Of a stretch of DNA of 64,000 bases, positions 60,519 through 64,000 are shown one piece after another; positions within the stretch are counted from its first letter, which is position 1; each line of letters starts with the position of its first letter. The stretch lies in NCBI GenBank assembly GCA_965237775.1, contig OZ250155.1, forward strand, positions 4,588,001 to 4,652,000, given 5' to 3'. The notes under the pieces are model-generated. The model did no database searches and had not been told where the DNA came from. It worked only from the letters and a program-made list of their open reading frames with translations. Source of the DNA: CATOSP01 sp965237775. Lineage in GTDB: Bacteria > Chloroflexota > Dehalococcoidia > Lucifugimonadales > UBA3495. A program made the translations under genes and the position numbers.

Positions 60519-61796
60519 TCAGCGAGGCACTGGAGTAGAGGCCGCTAAACTCGGACTCCTTGCGTCATAACCGACCATTTCCACGAAGCCCTTTCCGGTG
60601 ATCGCCGACTGACCTCTGACCCCCTCCGCCGTCACCGCTCCTTCCCAATATGCCACCGGGATAAACGCGCTGGCGGCGAACTCCGCGTCCGTCAACACCG
60701 GTGTCAGGGTCAGGTCCATTTCCAGCGGCTCAACCCTGAGCGTCCAACCCATGGGATATTCCGCCCCTGTGGCTTCGCTGCTCCAACTGCCCGTGGGCGT
60801 GAAGGCTATAGCGTCACCGGGAATATGCACCGCCTCCGCGTCCGAGGGGACATACGTTCCATAGGTTGTGATGGGCTCATGCCCGTCCTGTTCCCAGACC
60901 ACAGAGACCATCAACTCCGAACCGTCGTCCAGGTTCAGACTCAGCCAGTCCCAGCCGATTGCCCTGGTGCTGAAATCGCCCCACTGGTGGTCCATCCATG
61001 CGGTCCCGCTGGCTTTTTGAGGTTGACCGGCCACGGACACAACCCCGGAAGCCTTCAGGTGGGTGCGTGAATAGTAATAGGTCTTCCCGGCTATCCCCAG
61101 GTCCACCAAACCGTTGCCATCGTGGAGGGTCGGGGGCTTCTGTGAGGTGGCCTGCAGTGCGACGTCGTAGTCTCCGGTCTGAAACTCCAGCGAGTATTCC
61201 GACCCGTCTCCGCTCATGCTCCAATTAAACAGTCTCAGGTCGAAACTTCCTGTACTTTTATTCAAGAGAGGCAGGTCGGCTTGTTCCGCGGTTAGGTGAA
61301 TTCCTTTCGAGTGGTCTGCCCAACTGAGCTGGGCCAACCTGGGAGTGAGACCGGACGGCAATACCAACTGGAATGTGACGAAATGGTAGCTGTATTCCCG
61401 CCCGTCCTCGGTTGTCAGGTGTCCGTTGAAGTACCACCACTCCACTGGCGTCAGGTGCGCCCCTTCGTCCCCTGGGAGTTGCACCGACAAGCTTTGCAGC
61501 TCCGGAGTAGAGGTCGGGCTGGTCGTAGGTGGCGGTGGAGTTGGGACCGGCGTGTCGGTGGGCGCCGGGGTATGCGTTGGAGTTGGAACGACCGTGCGGG
61601 TGTCGGTGGGCGCCGGGGTGGGTGTGAGTGTGGGAGTGGCGGTAGGTGTCAAGACGTCCGCTCGTGGTTGCACCTCGCTCGCTGGTGTTGGAAGGACCGT
61701 AGGACCGGCTAGTTCCTGCCTGCATCCGGCGAGACTAACGGCTAACACGAGCCAAACACACGTCAAGAGGAACAGGGTAAGAATGGGTTTGAGCAT
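60519..61796 (-). CDS. CrtC/AttH-like lipocalin-fold lipoprotein (predicted secreted hydrolase)
   Basis: 425 residues from ATG 61796. Lipobox LAGC (Cys 25) and a Thr/Pro stalk to about 95 place it outside the membrane. The globular part matches the CrtC/AttH fold: LTPVEWWYFNGHLTTEDG, YSYHFVTFQL, GTAWMDHQWGDFSTRAIGWDWLSL and the C-terminal PVAYWEGAVTAEG. The WWYxxG and MDHQWG motifs are family signatures. Relatives include carotenoid hydratase and ABC-linked secreted hydrolases. Carotenoid work is unlikely for an exported lipoprotein; a lipid-like substrate is more plausible. Confidence 0.85.
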   Translation of the reverse strand: MLKPILTLFLLTCVWLVLAVSLAGCRQELAGPTVLPTPASEVQPRADVLTPTATPTLTPTPAPTDTRTVVPTPTHTPAPTDTPVPTPPPPTTSPTSTPELQSLSVQLPGDEGAHLTPVEWWYFNGHLTTEDGREYSYHFVTFQLVLPSGLTPRLAQLSWADHSKGIHLTAEQADLPLLNKSTGSFDLRLFNWSMSGDGSEYSLEFQTGDYDVALQATSQKPPTLHDGNGLVDLGIAGKTYYYSRTHLKASGVVSVAGQPQKASGTAWMDHQWGDFSTRAIGWDWLSLNLDDGSELMVSVVWEQDGHEPITTYGTYVPSDAEAVHIPGDAIAFTPTGSWSSEATGAEYPMGWTLRVEPLEMDLTLTPVLTDAEFAASAFIPVAYWEGAVTAEGVRGQSAITGKGFVEMVGYDARSPSLAASTPVPR

Positions 61797-61876
61797 AGTC
61801 CTATATCCACTGTCGATTATGCCACAGGCGGAGAAGGACTTACGCTCCGTCACGGGTTGCCAGAGGGGGTCATTCG

Positions 61877-61985
61877 ATTATCGGCCCAATTGTCCGAACC
61901 TTGATACACAGGATTATGGGATTCTTATGATTTCCAATCATATAAACCCCGGAATCAGAGAAATCACAGTTCAGACGAACAATCG
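61877..61985. repeat. Partial copy of the inverted-repeat element
   Basis: AAATCACAGTTCAGAC near 61959-61975 repeats the right end of the 49638-49737 element, and the inside keeps short pieces such as GATTCTTATGATT. The left end has drifted (GTCCGAACCTTGATA). It is in the gap between the CrtC-like and PPOX genes. Confidence 0.6.
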
Positions 61986-62145
61986 AATGACCCTGGGGTT
62001 TCCGAAGGGGGCAGCGCCTCACCGTGGTTCCTGTCAAAGACTGGAAGGACTGACCAGGAGCAAGGCCGCGTCTCGTGGCTGAATGGGGTGTATGATAGCC
62101 GCGCCCGGCAGAGTGGGTACACACCGACTGCGGAGGAGTGCGAGA

Positions 62146-62562
62146 GTGGCCGAACTAAGTCAGCAGGAGATCAACGAATACCTGAATGAACCCCACGTTG
62201 CCAACCTGGTCACCGTCCGTTCCGGCGGCAGGCCCCACGTGGCCCCGGTGTGGTTTTTGCCGGAGGATGGCCGGGTGTGGGTAATCGCGGGCGAAACGGC
62301 GGTGAAGGTGCGCAACATCCGGCGGAGTCCTTCGGTTGCCCTCTCCGTGGCAGCCGACTCCCGGCCCTACCGCTACGTAATTCTGGAAGGCCAGGCGTCG
62401 GTTGTCGAAACCAACCTGGACGAAATGGTCAGCCGCATTTGCATCCGCTATGACGGACCGGTTCGCGGGGCCGAGTTCGCACGGGAGCTACTATCTTCAG
62501 GCGGAACGGTGCTAATCGAAGTCCAGGTAAACAAGACCATATCGTGGGTCGACGACGGCTAG
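62146..62562 (+). CDS. PPOX-fold FMN/F420-dependent protein
   Basis: 138 residues from GTG 62146, with GGAGGAG seven bases before. Split-barrel signatures: HVANLVTVRSGGRPHVAPVWFLPEDGRVWV, then VRNIRRSPSVALSVAADSRPYRYVILEGQASVV. Such proteins are pyridoxamine-phosphate-oxidase-like flavoproteins or F420-dependent reductases; which cofactor is used cannot be read here. It ends overlapping by four bases the convergent hydrolase gene. Confidence 0.88.
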   Translation: MAELSQQEINEYLNEPHVANLVTVRSGGRPHVAPVWFLPEDGRVWVIAGETAVKVRNIRRSPSVALSVAADSRPYRYVILEGQASVVETNLDEMVSRICIRYDGPVRGAEFARELLSSGGTVLIEVQVNKTISWVDDG

Positions 62563-63254
62563 TCCCGAGGCGACGGGACTAACGGAGGCAGCACGTTCTC
62601 TATCCAGGGAATGAGGTCCTGGATGACCTCGACGCTGATCTCGTGGGCCATGTTGTATTCGTGGAATTCGGGAGCGTAGCCTGCGCCTTCGAGAAACTCC
62701 CTGGCGGCGTAGGCCCTGTCCGCTGTCACCATGGGGTCGGATAGGCCGTGGGCTATGAAGATCGGCTGAGTGCGTTCGCTGGGTAGCCGGGGGCCCAACT
62801 CACCGGTATCTGGCAACGTGGCGCTCAGGGCAGCCAGCCCGGCGAACTTGCCGGGGTTCGTAAGGCCACAGCGATAGGTCATTCCTCCGCCCTGGGAAAA
62901 TCCCATCAGGACTGACCGCCCAGGGGTTATGTGGAACTGTTGGAATACTTCCTCGAAGAACTCGGACAGCAGGGCTTCGGCCTGTTTCGATTCGTCGGGA
63001 GTGCCCATGCCCCTTGGGGTCATCCAGCCAAATCCCATGTGACCCCCGCCAAGGTCGAAGGGAATGGGCGCGTTGGGGCAGGCATAAACGTAGCCTGTGC
63101 GGTTGATCGCCGGAGTCAGACCCGCCAGGTCCTGCATGTTTGCGCCGAAACCATGGAGCAGAACAACCAGGGGATAGGCGAGGTTAGGGTTGTAATCGTC
63201 GGGCAATATCGTCAGGTATTGTAAACCCTTGCCCTGATGTTGCTCGGTCTGCAT
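62559..63254 (-). CDS. Alpha/beta hydrolase, phospholipase/carboxylesterase family
   Basis: 231 residues from ATG 63254 (GGAG eight bases upstream). Nucleophile elbow GFSQGGGMTYRCG (Ser), acid Asp in IAHGLSDPMV and His in YNMAHEISVEV complete the triad; PLVVLLHGFGAN is the oxyanion strand. Cytoplasmic small esterase/thioesterase of the YpfH/carboxylesterase 2 type. A longer in-frame extension to 63467 is not supported by a ribosome site. Confidence 0.9.
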   Translation of the reverse strand: MQTEQHQGKGLQYLTILPDDYNPNLAYPLVVLLHGFGANMQDLAGLTPAINRTGYVYACPNAPIPFDLGGGHMGFGWMTPRGMGTPDESKQAEALLSEFFEEVFQQFHITPGRSVLMGFSQGGGMTYRCGLTNPGKFAGLAALSATLPDTGELGPRLPSERTQPIFIAHGLSDPMVTADRAYAAREFLEGAGYAPEFHEYNMAHEISVEVIQDLIPWIENVLPPLVPSPRD

Positions 63255-63507
63255 AAGCGCCACTCCGGAGCTTCCCGGCCCGCTGTGCGGTGAGACACCT
63301 CCGGGAGCTATGAGTCTGCCCCATCCTAACATCCCCGGTGTCTGGGGTGAAACCCCGGGCCGGACCTGGCCAAGTAGATACGAAACTCCGCCTTTCCCAA
63401 CGGAGGCTCCTGGTCCATAATTTCCTGGGAGGGGTGAGTGTATGCCGATAGGAAACTGGGCGGCCAATATTCACCGCCCAACTCAGTAGCCGATAAGGGG
63501 GAACGAG

Positions 63508-63846
63508 ATGGCGTTGATCTACCACCTGGTTGCGAGGTCCGATTGGGAGGCTGCTAGCGCGCAGGATGACTACAGCGCGGAGAGCCTGACCCTCGAGGGT
63601 TTTAACCACTGCTCCAAGGACCCGAACCAACTATTCGCGGTGGCCGGCAGGCTGTTTGCGGGCCGGACCGACATGTTGGCGTTGGAGCTGGACACCGGCC
63701 GGTTGGTCTCGCCGGTCAAGGAAGAGCCTAGCAGGTCTGGCGAGATATTTCCTCACATTTACGGACCAATCAATAAAGGGGCCGTGGCCAGGGTATTGGC
63801 GCTAATTCCGGGAGAAGGGGGCGAGTATTCGTTGGTGGAGTCCTGA
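63508..63846 (+). CDS. DUF952 family protein
   Basis: 112 residues, complete DUF952 domain: IYHLVARSDWEAA, GFNHCSKDPNQLFAVAGRLF and FPHIYGPINKGAVARVLAL. The conserved His and the YGPIN stretch suggest a glutathione- or nucleotide-like binding pocket, but no reaction is known. GGGGGA just before the ATG. Confidence 0.9.
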   Translation: MALIYHLVARSDWEAASAQDDYSAESLTLEGFNHCSKDPNQLFAVAGRLFAGRTDMLALELDTGRLVSPVKEEPSRSGEIFPHIYGPINKGAVARVLALIPGEGGEYSLVES

Positions 63847-63870
63847 TGGGAAGGGTGTGGGGATTGCGGG

Positions 63871-64000
63871 TTATTGGAACGAGCCTGGGTCGGAGTGGTA
63901 GCGTCCGTTCGGAGAGTCGTTGGCGCGGGCGGTCTTGATAAGAAAGGCCAAGAGACCTCCCCCGATCAAGAATATGGCGATGAACAGCACTCCTATTGCC
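63871..64000 (-). CDS. Membrane protein, C-terminal fragment (5' end outside window)
   Basis: The frame is open from the right edge to TAA at 63873-63871. It encodes a hydrophobic segment (GVLFIAIFLIGGGLLAFLI) and a short polar tail ending SDPGSF-Gln. This looks like the last helix of a small inner-membrane protein. Nothing more can be said. Confidence 0.6.
   Translation of the reverse strand, partial: AIGVLFIAIFLIGGGLLAFLIKTARANDSPNGRYHSDPGSFQ

Noticed and set aside
1..64000. tRNA, rRNA, tmRNA or other housekeeping RNA genes
   Set aside because: No T-loop signature, rRNA block or similar conserved RNA sequence was seen by eye; small RNAs cannot be excluded without a covariance search.

Overview
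The window looks like a high-GC bacterial chromosome segment, most likely Chloroflexota (SAR202/Dehalococcoidia-like). That placement is inference from gene style, since no rRNA or tRNA was seen. The clues are a betaine-binding lipoprotein with a charged Val-Glu-Lys repeat stalk, several lipoproteins with long Thr/Pro stalks, many MaoC-type hot-dog hydratases, a DUF917/hydantoinase pair, split glycine dehydrogenase (gcvPA/gcvPB) and frequent TTG/GTG starts.

Positions 1-14,350 are the accessory part. The tail of a DppB-type and a complete DppC-type ABC permease end exactly where an IS5-family element inserted. Then come an amidohydrolase, a group II intron sitting behind a rho-independent terminator, a xanthine-dehydrogenase-type large subunit without partner subunits, a decayed IS5-family transposase, an MFS carrier, an IS630-family element whose right terminal repeat is split by an intact IS1380-family element, and a VapBC toxin-antitoxin pair.

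Positions 14,350-34,300 hold mostly metabolic and housekeeping genes: DUF917 plus HyuA-type ATPase, an SDR, a NYN-LOTUS RNase-like protein, a glycosidase, a Uma2 nuclease, the recF-purL-glycosyltransferase operon, a two-gene MaoC pair, a probable selenoprotein of the SelW/Rdx family read through an in-frame UGA (29324-29326), a pentapeptide-repeat protein, a BioD/DRTGG protein, an A-type Fe-S carrier with YgfZ, and nadD-pyrE.

Positions 34,260-45,400 contain obg, a beta-propeller lipoprotein, an LprG/LppX-type lipoprotein coupled to a DHA2 MFS exporter (the arrangement of the mycobacterial LprG-P55 lipid-export pair), a second Uma2 gene flanked by a second copy of the MFS gene tail, a glycine betaine/proline ABC transporter with its binding protein convergent to the permease and ATPase, and an aldo/keto reductase.

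Positions 45,393-64,000 are framed by two paralogous surface lipoproteins of 1041 and 1042 residues. Each has a Thr/Pro stalk, 9-13 copies of a roughly 35-residue Trp-containing repeat, and a C-terminal HExxH zinc-peptidase domain; I do not recognise them as a described family. Between them lie a fused double hot-dog protein, a 3-hydroxyisobutyrate-type dehydrogenase, a DUF2182 membrane protein and the glycine cleavage operon gcvT-gcvH-gcvPA-gcvPB. The end carries an SDR, a CrtC-like lipoprotein, a PPOX-fold protein, an alpha/beta hydrolase, a DUF952 protein and a truncated membrane protein.

The strongest candidates for something new are the SelW-like selenoprotein, the paired repeat-metallopeptidase lipoproteins, and the LprG-MFS pair with its duplicated tail.
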